64,000 nucleotides of DNA from positions 868,001 to 932,000 of the forward strand of contig CP060225.1 in assembly GCA_023898485.1 (NCBI GenBank), written 5' to 3'. Positions 56,319 through 64,000 of the stretch are shown here, piece by piece. This DNA is from Candidatus Peribacteria bacterium (GTDB lineage Bacteria; Patescibacteriota; Gracilibacteria; Absconditabacterales; Absconditicoccaceae). Under the pieces are notes generated by a model. The model did not search any database and was not told where the DNA came from. It saw only the letters and a program-made list of their open reading frames with translations. Position numbers and translations under genes: made by a program. Positions within the stretch are counted from its first letter, which is position 1, and every line of letters starts with the position of its first letter.

Positions 56319-56393
56319 TGCGGGGTGGAGAAATGGTATCTCGACGGGCTCATAACCCGTAGGTAGGTGGTTCGATTCCATCCCCCGCAACCA
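56319..56393 (+). tRNA. tRNA-fMet(CAT)
   Basis: Initiator features: three G-C pairs next to the loop (GGG CTCATAA CCC) and an encoded CCA. Position 1 is T, pairing with A72, rather than the usual C1-A72 mismatch. Confidence 0.92.
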
Positions 56394-56401
56394 AGATTGG
56401 A

Positions 56402-56429
56402 TTGCAATTCAGTATGATATCGATTATTC
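56402..56429 (+). promoter_or_regulatory. TTGCAA promoter-like element before the tRNA remnant
   Basis: TTGCAA, 16 bases, then TTATTC: same spacing as the two other tRNA promoters but a weaker -10. Confidence 0.4.
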
Positions 56430-56483
56430 GGGAATAGCTTCATTGGTACCCCGACACGTCGGGGTGAATCAGAAGGTTGGTCG
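56428..56483 (+). pseudogene. tRNA-Gln remnant interrupted by a GC palindrome
   Basis: The first 21 bases match the start of tRNA-Gln(CTG) at 56488, and GAATCAGAAGGTTG matches its anticodon 3' stem and variable loop. The middle is replaced by the inverted repeat ACCCCGAC-AC-GTCGGGGT, and the 3' half is missing. Confidence 0.7.
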
Positions 56484-56487
56484 TTGT

Positions 56488-56560
56488 TCGGAAGTAGCTT
56501 AATTGGTAGAGCATCTGACTCTGAATCAGAAGGTTGAAGGTTCGAGTCCTTCCTTCCGAG
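56488..56560 (+). tRNA. tRNA-Gln(CTG)
   Basis: Acceptor TCGGAAG/CTTCCGA, anticodon loop CTCTGAA, normal arms. Confidence 0.95.
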
Positions 56561-56572
56561 ATTGTTCTATAC

Positions 56573-56654
56573 GCCGAGGTGATGGAATTGGTAGACATGC
56601 TTGGCTTAGAACCAAGTGCCTGACGGTGTAGGGGTTCGAGTCCCCTCCTCGGTA
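56573..56654 (+). tRNA. tRNA-Leu(TAG)
   Basis: Class II tRNA with a long variable arm. Acceptor GCCGAGG/CCTCGGT and anticodon loop CTTAGAA. Confidence 0.95.
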
Positions 56655-56669
56655 GTCTGATAAAATCAC

Positions 56670-56697
56670 TTGCAATCTTTGGGGTGATATCTATAGT
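56670..56697 (+). promoter_or_regulatory. Promoter for tRNA-Asn and rpsT
   Basis: TTGCAA and TATAGT with a 16-base spacer, 22 bases before tRNA-Asn. Confidence 0.7.
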
Positions 56698-56719
56698 GCA
56701 CCCTACTTGTCTTCATTGA

Positions 56720-56792
<73 letters not shown>

Positions 56793-56827
56793 AGTTCTTG
56801 TTTTCAATTATTACTATTGCATGTTTC

Positions 56828-57091
56828 ATGGCACTTATCAAAGCTTCTAAGAAATCTATCAAACAATCTCGTAAGAGAGCGGCACAAAATGCTGTTTTTA
56901 AGCACGGTTTGAGAAAGACTATCTCCACAGTAGCAAGAAAAGAGAAGAAGGGGGTTGCTATCGAAGTAGCTGATGTGAATCAAGCATACAGCGCAATTGA
57001 TAAAGCATTGAAACAGGGAGTTATCAAAAAAAATACTGCCGCAAGAAGAAAAGCAAAAGTGGCTCGCATCGCCAACAGAGTAACAGCATAA
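56828..57091 (+). CDS. rpsT: 30S ribosomal protein S20
   Basis: The 87-residue basic helical protein binds 16S rRNA early in 30S assembly. The family pattern is clear: ALIKASKKSIKQSRKRAAQN, KTISTVARKEKKG, YSAIDKALKQGVIKKNTAAR, RRKAKVARIANRVTA. I chose ATG 56828; an upstream in-frame TTG lies inside tRNA-Asn and is not used. It sits between tRNA-Asn and tRNA-Thr and is probably co-transcribed with the array. Confidence 0.96.
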   Translation: MALIKASKKSIKQSRKRAAQNAVFKHGLRKTISTVARKEKKGVAIEVADVNQAYSAIDKALKQGVIKKNTAARRKAKVARIANRVTA

Positions 57092-57114
57092 GGGATAGTC
57101 ATGCCCTCATGTGG

Positions 57115-57187
57115 GCCAGCTTAGCTCAGCTGGTAGAGCAACCGCCTTGTAAGCGGTAGGTCGCGAGTTCGAATCTCGCAGCTGGCT
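57115..57187 (+). tRNA. tRNA-Thr(TGT)
   Basis: Acceptor GCCAGCT/AGCTGGC, anticodon loop CTTGTAA. Confidence 0.95.
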
Positions 57188-57234
57188 ATCTTACAGTAAA
57201 AAGCATAAAGTAAAAAGTAGAAATATATGGTAAT

Positions 57235-57311
57235 GGAGCGGTAGTTCAGTTGGTTAGAACGCCTGCCTGTCACGCAGGAGGTCGCGGGTTCGAATCCCGT
57301 CCGTTCCGCCA
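57235..57311 (+). tRNA. tRNA-Asp(GTC)
   Basis: Acceptor GGAGCGG/CCGTTCC (one G-U), anticodon loop CTGTCAC, encoded CCA. Confidence 0.95.
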
Positions 57312-57338
57312 TTCTCATTAGCACAACGATTATGTTTT

Positions 57339-57413
57339 GGCCTCATCGTCTAACGGCTAGGACACGGGACTTTCAATCCTGCAATCGGGGTTCGATTCCC
57401 CGTGGGGCCGCCA
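57339..57413 (+). tRNA. tRNA-Glu(TTC)
   Basis: Acceptor GGCCTCA/TGGGGCC, anticodon loop CTTTCAA, encoded CCA. Confidence 0.95.
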
Positions 57414-57422
57414 TTACAGTAA

Positions 57423-57499
57423 GGGTGATTAGCTCAGTTGGCGAGAGCGTCTGGTTTACACCCAGAAGGTCGCGGGTTCGAATCCCTCATCACCCACCA
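57423..57499 (+). tRNA. tRNA-Val(TAC)
   Basis: Acceptor GGGTGAT/ATCACCC, anticodon loop TTTACAC, encoded CCA. Confidence 0.95.
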
Positions 57500-57529
57500 T
57501 TGTTTTTCATTGTGTATATATTGCTCTCC

Positions 57530-57603
57530 GGGCCTGTAGCTCAGTTGGTTAGAGCAACCGGCTCATAACCGGTGGGTCCCCGGTTCAAGCCCGGGCAGGC
57601 CCA
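57530..57603 (+). tRNA. tRNA-Met/Ile2(CAT)
   Basis: Acceptor GGGCCTG/CAGGCCC, anticodon loop CTCATAA. Elongator Met or the TilS substrate tRNA-Ile2; the sequence alone does not decide. No encoded CCA. Confidence 0.92.
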
Positions 57604-57631
57604 ATCCTTACAAAAATTATCAGACATCTGT

Positions 57632-57708
57632 GCGGGTGTAACTCAATTGGCTAGAGTCACAGCCTTCCAAGCTGTTGGTTGCGAGTTCGAGTCTCGTCGC
57701 CCGCTCCA
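57632..57708 (+). tRNA. tRNA-Gly(TCC)
   Basis: Acceptor GCGGGTG/CGCCCGC, anticodon loop CTTCCAA, encoded CCA. This reads GGA/GGG, not UGA, so the UGA-decoding tRNA-Gly must lie elsewhere. Confidence 0.95.
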
Positions 57709-57820
57709 TCATCAAACTGTCCCTAAAGGATGGTTTTTTGTTTTGTCTGATTTTTTTCTTGTAATTATTGGAGTGGGTGCGTACTGTGATTATATTCTTT
57801 TATTTTTTGTGATATGCTTT

Positions 57821-59320
57821 ATGTTTCCTTCACTTGTTTCATGGCTTCCTGGAGGACAGCTGATATGGGTTGTATTAGTGGTGTTATATATGTTGGTATT
57901 GATTGGTACGACATATCGTATTATCATGGATACGGAGAATTCTGGTAAGGCACTTGCCTATCTTCTACTACTCTATATGCTGCCAGTGGTATGACTGGTG
58001 TTGTATCGAGCAGTAGGCAAAAATTATAGAAAACATAAACTATATGATAAAAGAATTTTTACAGACACTATTCGTCGTGATGTGATTGAGCCGCTTCTGT
58101 CTCAGTATCATGATGGCATTATTTCTCGCCATGAGGAGCTGATCCATTCGCATTATGGATCTGTGATAGATTTGTTGACATATGGCGGGGAGAGTTTTCT
58201 CACAGATCAAAATGATGTCACACTCCTGATCAATGGGGAACAGAAATATCCAGCACTCTTGCAAGCGTTGCGTGAAGCCAAGGACACTATCCATATGTTG
58301 TATTATATTTTTGATGATGATGAGGTGGGGAGAGAAATAGCTAACATTTTGATGGAGAAGGCTCGTGAAGGTGTGTCTGTTCGTTTTGTTTTTGATGATT
58401 TTGGGAGTAAGGGAATTCACAAACACTTGGTACAGCAGATGCAAGATGCAGGTGTGGAGTTATATCCATTTTTCCCACTGAAGTGGTGGTCGTATCTGAG
58501 TCGTATTAATAATCGTAATCATAGGAAGATTGTTATTGTTGATGGTTTGGTAGGTTTTGTGGGTGGGATCAATATTTCGAATCACTATGATAATAGGCAC
58601 GAAGATACGAATCATATGTATCGGAGGGATACCCATCTTCGTATTGTGTGACCGGCGGTGTGGCAGCTGCAGGCGATGTTTGTATCTGATTGGCATTTTG
58701 CTTCAGGAGAACCTTTGGATCCAAGCCCTCATTTTTTCCCTTCGTTGGATGCTTTCTCCTCCCCTTCACTGGATACAGCTGTACAGATAGTGGGGAGTGG
58801 GCCTGACTCTTCTTATCCATCGCTTTTGCATGGCTTGCTTGCATCCATCAATACAGCCCAAGAACAGATATTGATTACGACGCCGTATTTTGTCCCGACA
58901 GCAGATTTTATCACAGCATTAGTGTTGGCATCTCATCGTGGTGTAGATGTGAAAGTTTTGCTTCCTCACAAGGGTGACTCTGTTTTGCTCGATGTGGCTA
59001 ATCAGGCATATGTAGCTGATCTACTCGATGCTGATATAGAAGTATATTTTTATAATAAGGGATTTGTCCATGCGAAGACCTGTGTCATCGACAGGATGAT
59101 CGGTATTGTAGGGACTGCTAATCTGGATATGAGAAGTTTTGATCTAAATTTTGAGGTCAATGCGATGCTTTATGGTGCTCCAATGGCGCAAGAACTCACA
59201 GATATCTATCTAGCAGATTTGGCAGATTCTATCCGTGTGGATCGTGATACATGGAGTCAGCGTCCGTGGTGGAAACATTTTCTTCAACAGATAGTTCGTC
59301 TTTTGGCACCACTTTTGTAA
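57821..59320 (+). CDS. cls: Cardiolipin synthase-like phospholipase D family protein
   Basis: Joins phosphatidyl groups to make cardiolipin. The 499-residue protein has two N-terminal membrane helices (LIWVVLVVLYMLVLIG, ALAYLLLLYMLPVVGLVLY) and two HKD motifs: HRKIVIVDG (His about 233, followed by GFVGGINISN) and HAKTCVIDR (His 417, followed by GIVGTANLDMRSF). Two TGA-coded Gly join the fragments. ATG 57821 is chosen. Hydrophobic sequence continues in frame upstream towards tRNA-Gly, so an earlier non-ATG start cannot be excluded. Confidence 0.93.
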
Positions 59321-59333
59321 GTACTATTTGGGG

Positions 59334-59361
59334 TTGCGTCTGAAAAAGATTTTGGTATAAT
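59334..59361 (+). promoter_or_regulatory. Sigma70-like promoter of the copper gene cluster
   Basis: TTGCGT and a perfect TATAAT with a 16-base spacer, 28 bases before ATG 59390. It argues against the in-frame ATG at 59360, which overlaps the -10 box. Confidence 0.75.
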
Positions 59362-59389
59362 GGATGGAGTTTATCTGCTATATCATGTC

Positions 59390-59761
59390 ATGAGACGTCT
59401 GTGGATCGCTTTGATCACGCTGATGATAGCAAGTACGACACAGTTGTCGGTACACGCTTTTGTGATGCATGATGTTTCAGTCGGTGCTGGATGTCATGAG
59501 GCCAATACTTCTCACGACACGAGCAATATGTCTCTATGTACTGATCGGATTAGTACCATGTGAATGTCTACATTGCCGCTTGTGATATCATATAATCATG
59601 GTGTTGCTCCTTGTATCGTTGATAATGTGTTATTGTTGGAGATTGTATATGATAGGATATCTGATATACTGATCTCTGCATATGATAGGAGTGGTTCACC
59701 ACCTGATAATTTTTTGAACTCAGTTGGATCGCTGGGTCATGGTGTCAAAATGCATTGTTAA
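59390..59761 (+). CDS. Small secreted Cys/His/Met-containing protein
   Basis: The 123-residue protein has a signal peptide (MRRLWIALITLMIASTTQLS, cut near VHA). The mature part has HEANTSHDTSNMSLC and scattered Cys, His and Met residues that could bind metal. One TGA-coded Gly. I do not recognise a family. Its place at the head of the copper cluster suggests a metal-related role, but this is inference. Confidence 0.72.
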
Positions 59762-59887
59762 TAGTTTTCTACTTATCTCATACATCATTGCTGTATAAGC
59801 ATTTTTGCTATACGGATTTTGTGTGGGATTTTTGTTATAGTGATTTCAGAGTAAATCTATTATTTTTTATCTTTTGGGTAGTTTCGT

Positions 59888-61222
59888 ATGAAAAAAACAT
59901 ATACTATAGATGGTATGCATTGTAAGGCGTGTGAGCTTCTGGTCAAAAAATCACTTTCACATGACATCAAAAACTGTTCTGTGGATTCAGCCAATCATAA
60001 AACATGAATAGTATCCGTCACATGGGATGATGTAGAGGATTATGATGCACTAGTATCGGTTATAGAGGATTGTGGTTATCAGATACATGTAGATAACACA
60101 GACTGATCAATTTCTCGTTCTGGTGCATGGGTAGAAGGTGCTGTTTTGGTAGTATGTGCGTTGATTATAGCATGGGTTTTGGTGAAGTCTGATGTGTTTA
60201 GTTTTGTCACAAAGATACAAACAGATGCATCATTGTGAGTGATCGTATTGCTTGGTGTCATTGCATCAGTTTCTACATGTTTGGCAGTGACAGGATGAGT
60301 GATTATGTGATTTACAGAACTTATTGAAGATGGCAAAGGATGGCAAACACATGCCAAACTCCATGGAAGTTTCCATATAGGAAGAGTACTATGATTCTTT
60401 GTGTTTGGTGCTTTGCTCGGTGGAGTAGGATCCTTTTTTAGTGTGTGATTAGGTTTTGCGCCGTATATGAATGCACTGATAGCGATCATTTTTGTATATC
60501 TTGGCTTACAATTACTGTGAATTGTACCTTCGCTTAGTTCCCTGGGTGTCCATTTGCCTGAGTCATGGTCTCGCGGGGTCTTCAACTATAAAAATCCCTA
60601 TCTTGCTCCTGTGGTGTGAGCGCTAACATTCTTTTTGCCATGTGGGTTTACGCAAGGAGTGCAGCTCATGGCACTCGCATCGGGAAGTCGATGGATGGGA
60701 GGTCTGATGATGGCAGTGTTTGCGTTGGGGACTATCCCTGGATTGTTGGCGCTGTGAATGGGTACTTCCTTTGCCAAGGATCATAGGAAACAAGGTTTTG
60801 AAAAAATTGTTGCCTGACTACTATTGGTGTTTGGATTCTTTACACTGTGGGGGAGTATGAGTATTTGGTGATGGACCAGCGGAGGTATTCTAGCCACTGG
60901 TAATGATTCGTCATCAGTATGATCGAACGAGGTTGTGGCGTCTGATGATTCTTTTGTAGAATTGACCCTCTGACACAATGGTTACCAACTGGTTCCAGAG
61001 ACTTCTACTATAGAAAAGGGCAATAATTATAGGATCACGATCACACCGACCAAGAATGGTTTGGGTTGTATGACAACAGTAAAAGCTCCTCGTATTGGTA
61101 GTAAAATTTATAATGTCGTGGCGTGACAGCCTATGACGTTTGAGATCACGAATGCTCGTGGTACCTATGATTTTGTCTGTGGGGCTATGGGGATGAAGCA
61201 GTGAGCTATCGTGGCACAATAG
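59888..61222 (+). CDS. HMA - TauE/SafE-type transporter - cupredoxin-like fusion protein
   Basis: The 444-residue fusion has three parts. Residues 1-75 form a heavy-metal-associated domain with GMHCKAC (Cys 12 and 15). A six- to seven-helix membrane region follows, of the sulfite exporter TauE/SafE or DsbD type (GALLGGVGSFFSVGLGFAPY, FFLPCGFTQGVQLMALASGS). The C-terminal cupredoxin-like domain (VELTLGHNGYQLVPETSTI, NGLGCMTTVK, TYDFVCGAMGMKQGAIVAQ) has Cys and Met residues suited to copper. Such fusions occur in copper loci of other bacteria. More than fifteen TGA codons are read as Gly, and no standard-code ORF of useful length exists. Confidence 0.88.
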
Positions 61223-61240
61223 ATTATTTTATTCTTTTTT

Positions 61241-61471
61241 ATGATGACAATGGTTACTACTTGTAGAGTACAGTGAATTCATTGTGATTCATGTGTCAAA
61301 CTTATTACTATGGAATTGCAAGATATTGCATGAGTGGATGATGTTGCAATCACCTATCAGGATGATCAATGAGAGATCACTATCACTCACCATGATGTAT
61401 TGGATCATGATATGGTACTTGCTGCTCTGAGTGAGGCTGGGGATTATACGCTTATTGATTTTAGTTTGTAG
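61241..61471 (+). CDS. Small HMA-domain metallochaperone
   Basis: The 76-residue protein is a single ferredoxin-like HMA domain with GIHCDSC (Cys 15 and 18; the Gly is a TGA codon) and the usual beta-alpha-beta pattern (VDDVAITYQDDQGEITITH). CopZ-type chaperones carry Cu(I) to CopA, the next gene. ATG 61241, 61244 or 61250 may be used. Stop TAG, 15 bases before copA. Confidence 0.85.
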
Positions 61472-61486
61472 TGTGGATATATACTT

Positions 61487-63640
61487 ATGAAAACAACTAT
61501 TACTATAGGGTGAATGCACTGTGCGAGCTGTAGTGCATTGATCGAAAAATGAGTACAAAAGCTCGAAGGTATTGATGCGGTTTCTGTTAGTTTAGCAACA
61601 AACAATGCTACTATTCGTTATGATGATAGTGTAGTGGATATGAATACCATCATCCATAAGGTACAGGATTTGTGATATACAGTTACTGAGCAGACGAATA
61701 TTCATGAAGAGAAGAACTATTGGCGTATGTTTGTCTATTCTGCATTGTGCACATTGCCTATAGCTACTATGATGTTTGTAGATTGGTATGCTCTTTTGGG
61801 TGCTGATGCTTTTTGGTTGGATACGTTATTTCTTGTCTTGGCAACTATTAATGTGTGAGTCTTGGGAAGGGGTTTTCATATCAGGATGATCAAAAAAATC
61901 CGTCAAGGTCAAACGAATATGGATACGCTTATTTCTCTATGAACAGGGATCGCATTATTGTATAGCATATATGCATATATACAAACTTATGTGTTTGGCA
62001 ATCCTCTGGATATGGGTCACTTTTTGATGGGTGCAAGTTTTATTATCACTTTTATTCTTCTGGGGAAATATCTGGAAACCAAAACGAAGGGTCAAGCGTC
62101 ACAGGCGATCCAAAAACTTCTTCAATTACAAGAAAAAGATGCTCTTGTGTTGCGTGATGGTACAGAGGAGAGGATACCTATTGATGCGGTGCAGATAGAT
62201 GATGTCGTAGTGGTCAGAGCTGGTGACAAGATACCGGTAGATGGTGTAGTCTTGGAATGATCATCTGATGTAGATGAGGCTATGCTCACTGGAGAAAGTA
62301 TACCAGTCACTAAAGCTGTAGGTGATGAAGTTTATACTGGTACTGTTGTTATCAATGGCACCTTTCATATCCGTGTGACGACTCCTGCCAATCAGACTAT
62401 GCTTGCTAAGATTATTGATGTAGTTAATAATGCTCAGGCAAACAAACCACCTATTCAGAAGTTGGTTGATACGATATCAAGTTATTTTGTGTGGGCTATC
62501 TTGATCGTGGCTGTGATAACTTTTGTTGTGTGGTATAGTGTGACAGGGGACGTCAGTCGTGCTTTGTTGACGATGATCTCGGTGATTGTGATCGCATGTC
62601 CATGTGCTATGTGATTGGCTACACCAGTTGCTATTATGGTTGCATCAGGCAAAGGTGCCTCTGAATGAATACTGATCAAATCGGGTGAAACACTCGAAAA
62701 ATCTAAAAAGATAGATGTTGTGGTTTTTGATAAGACAGGGACTCTCACACAAGGTAAACCACAGGTGACTGATGTGGTTGCTGTCGATGGTGATGATATG
62801 GAGATAGTTGCTATGGGTGCGTATCTCAGTGCATCTTCACATCATCCTCTCTCCCAGGCTGTAGTTCTCTATGCTGGAGATGCTGTGAGTTCTATCACTT
62901 TGGATGCATATCAAGAAATCTCATGACATGGTCTTAGAGCAATAGATCATGAGACAGGTGAGGTGCTTCTTTTAGGCAATAGGAAACTTTTGGATCGTGA
63001 AGGTATTGCTGTATCGGATGCTCTTGTTGGGCAGATGACAGCACTTCAAGAACAAGGCAAGACGGTCAATCTTGTCGTGAGAGGTGATCGTGTTTTGGGT
63101 CTGATTGGGCTTTTGGATACTCCCAAAGATGATGCTGTAGATACGGTATCTGGATTGCAGCAGTTGTGAATAAGTGTTGTGATGATTAGTGGGGATACCC
63201 ATAAGACAGTCCAAGCGATTGCTGATCAGTTGTGAATCCAGAGATATTATGCGGAGGTCCTCCCTGAAGGTAAAGCTTCCATTATTGCCTCTCTTCAAGA
63301 GCAGGGTAATTTTGTTGCTTTTGTGGGGGATGGTATCAATGATGCTCCTGCTTTGGCACAATCAGATCTTGCTATCGGCATGGGACAGGGTAGTGATATT
63401 GCTATTGAAACGGCGGAGATAGTTTTGGTACAAGGTCATCCAAGCAAAGTACTGGAAAGTATCAAACTGGCAAGAAAAACATATGCTGTTATTAGGCAGA
63501 ATTTGTTTTGGGCTTTTGCATATAATGCTGTTTTGGTCCCTGTTGCTGCACTCTGATTACTTGAGCCGATGTATGCGAGTTTGGCGATGAGTCTGAGTAG
63601 TGTGAGTGTGGTTCTCAATAGTTTAAGAATTAAAAGATAG
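61487..63640 (+). CDS. copA: Copper-exporting P1B-type ATPase
   Basis: Pumps Cu(I) out of the cytoplasm. The 717-residue protein has one N-terminal HMA domain (GGMHCASC, Cys 12 and 15; one Gly by TGA), eight predicted helices, the actuator loop MLTGESIPV, the metal site CPC (about 371-373, followed by a TGA-coded Gly), the phosphorylation site DKTGT (Asp 415), SSHHPLSQAV (HP motif) and VGDGINDAPALAQSD. The C-terminal YN...MxxSS helices (NAVLVPVAAL, AMSLSSVSVVLNSLRI) fit subgroup 1B-1 (Cu+). Length is typical. The stop is TAG. Confidence 0.95.
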
Positions 63641-63674
63641 ACGTTTTTTTATTTATTGTTATATCTTTCTCGTT

Positions 63675-64000
63675 ATGAATAATATATTTTTTGTATTTTT
63701 TGGTATGTTGTGAGCAATGGGTCTGGTAGCATGATGTGCGACTGGTCCTCGTAATATTGTAACCACTGACATACCATCTAATGAATCTCCTGTGGCGACT
63801 GGTGCTGATGATGCTGTCTCTGAACTTCCTCAACTTGCACAGGAGCAGGAGATCGTCAATCTCCAGGATGGTGATACCTATACGATAGAAATCGTAGAAG
63901 TGCAGAAAGAAATCGGAGGTCAGATGCTTCGTATGTTTGCGTATAATGGATCTATTCCTGGTCCAGTGCTGAGAGCTCCACAGTGATCTCATGTGACACT
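63675..64000 (+). CDS. Multicopper oxidase lipoprotein (5' part, cut by window end)
   Basis: The first 108 residues show a lipoprotein signal with lipobox LVAGC (Cys 21; the Gly before it is a TGA codon), a Ser/Thr/Asp linker and the N-terminal cupredoxin landmark MFAYNGSIPGPVLRAPQG, typical of multicopper oxidases. In copper clusters such enzymes oxidise Cu(I) outside the cell. It starts 34 bases after copA. The copper ligands lie beyond the window, so the assignment rests on the N terminus and context. Confidence 0.85.

Noticed and set aside
59360..59389. Upstream ATG for the small secreted copper-cluster protein
   Set aside because: It overlaps the predicted TATAAT box, and the signal peptide begins at the next ATG.

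Overview
The window comes from a bacterium that reads UGA as glycine (genetic code 25), the hallmark of the candidate phyla Absconditabacteria (SR1) and Gracilibacteria (BD1-5). Nearly every long gene is broken by in-frame TGA when read with the standard code. Read with TGA = Gly, the pieces join into full-length proteins ending at TAA or TAG. Several TGA codons fall on invariant glycines: the GGSTITQQ motif of a class A PBP, the SGGSDS loop of TilS, the GMHC metal site of CopA and a lipobox. All coding sequences below are called with code 25. The genome of origin cannot be narrowed further from the sequence alone, and the expected tRNA-Gly(UCA) is not in this window.

Layout. 0.1-7 kb: class A penicillin-binding protein, sugar-phosphate transferase, a small unknown gene and dnaX. 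7-9.4 kb: a damaged tRNA-Asn-like gene, a DUF937 protein and comM. 9.7-25.1 kb: a surface block with an LRR-SLH protein, a 3,826-residue membrane-anchored giant and a secreted partner. 25-34.5 kb: a GT4 glycosyltransferase, an M23 peptidase, tRNA-Thr, tgt, leuS (with a Nudix-like insertion) and a membrane-anchored secreted protein. 34.5-39 kb: a DUF177/YceD group, tilS, a membrane protein, frr and yidC. 39-43.4 kb: three overlapping or closely spaced secreted coiled-coil proteins. 43.5-56 kb: FemAB-type transferase, SemiSWEET, VOC proteins, a repeat-rich fibre-like protein, a second SLH protein, LtrA, exonuclease III and a glycosyltransferase whose two domains are in reversed order. 56.2-57.7 kb: a tRNA array (10 intact genes plus one remnant) containing rpsT. 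57.8-64 kb: cardiolipin synthase, then a copper-handling operon (secreted Cys/His protein, HMA-TauE/SafE-cupredoxin fusion, HMA chaperone, CopA, and a multicopper oxidase lipoprotein cut by the window end).

How it fits together. Housekeeping translation and replication genes (dnaX, leuS, tilS, tgt, frr, rpsT, tRNAs) are interleaved with a heavy investment in the cell surface: peptidoglycan synthesis and modification (PBP, FemAB, M23), glycan assembly (sugar transferase, two GTs), S-layer-type anchoring (two SLH proteins) and very large secreted proteins. This pattern suits a small host-associated cell that attaches to other cells, but the lifestyle is inference. Simple-sequence and palindromic repeats are common between genes and, in dnaX and tilS, inside them.
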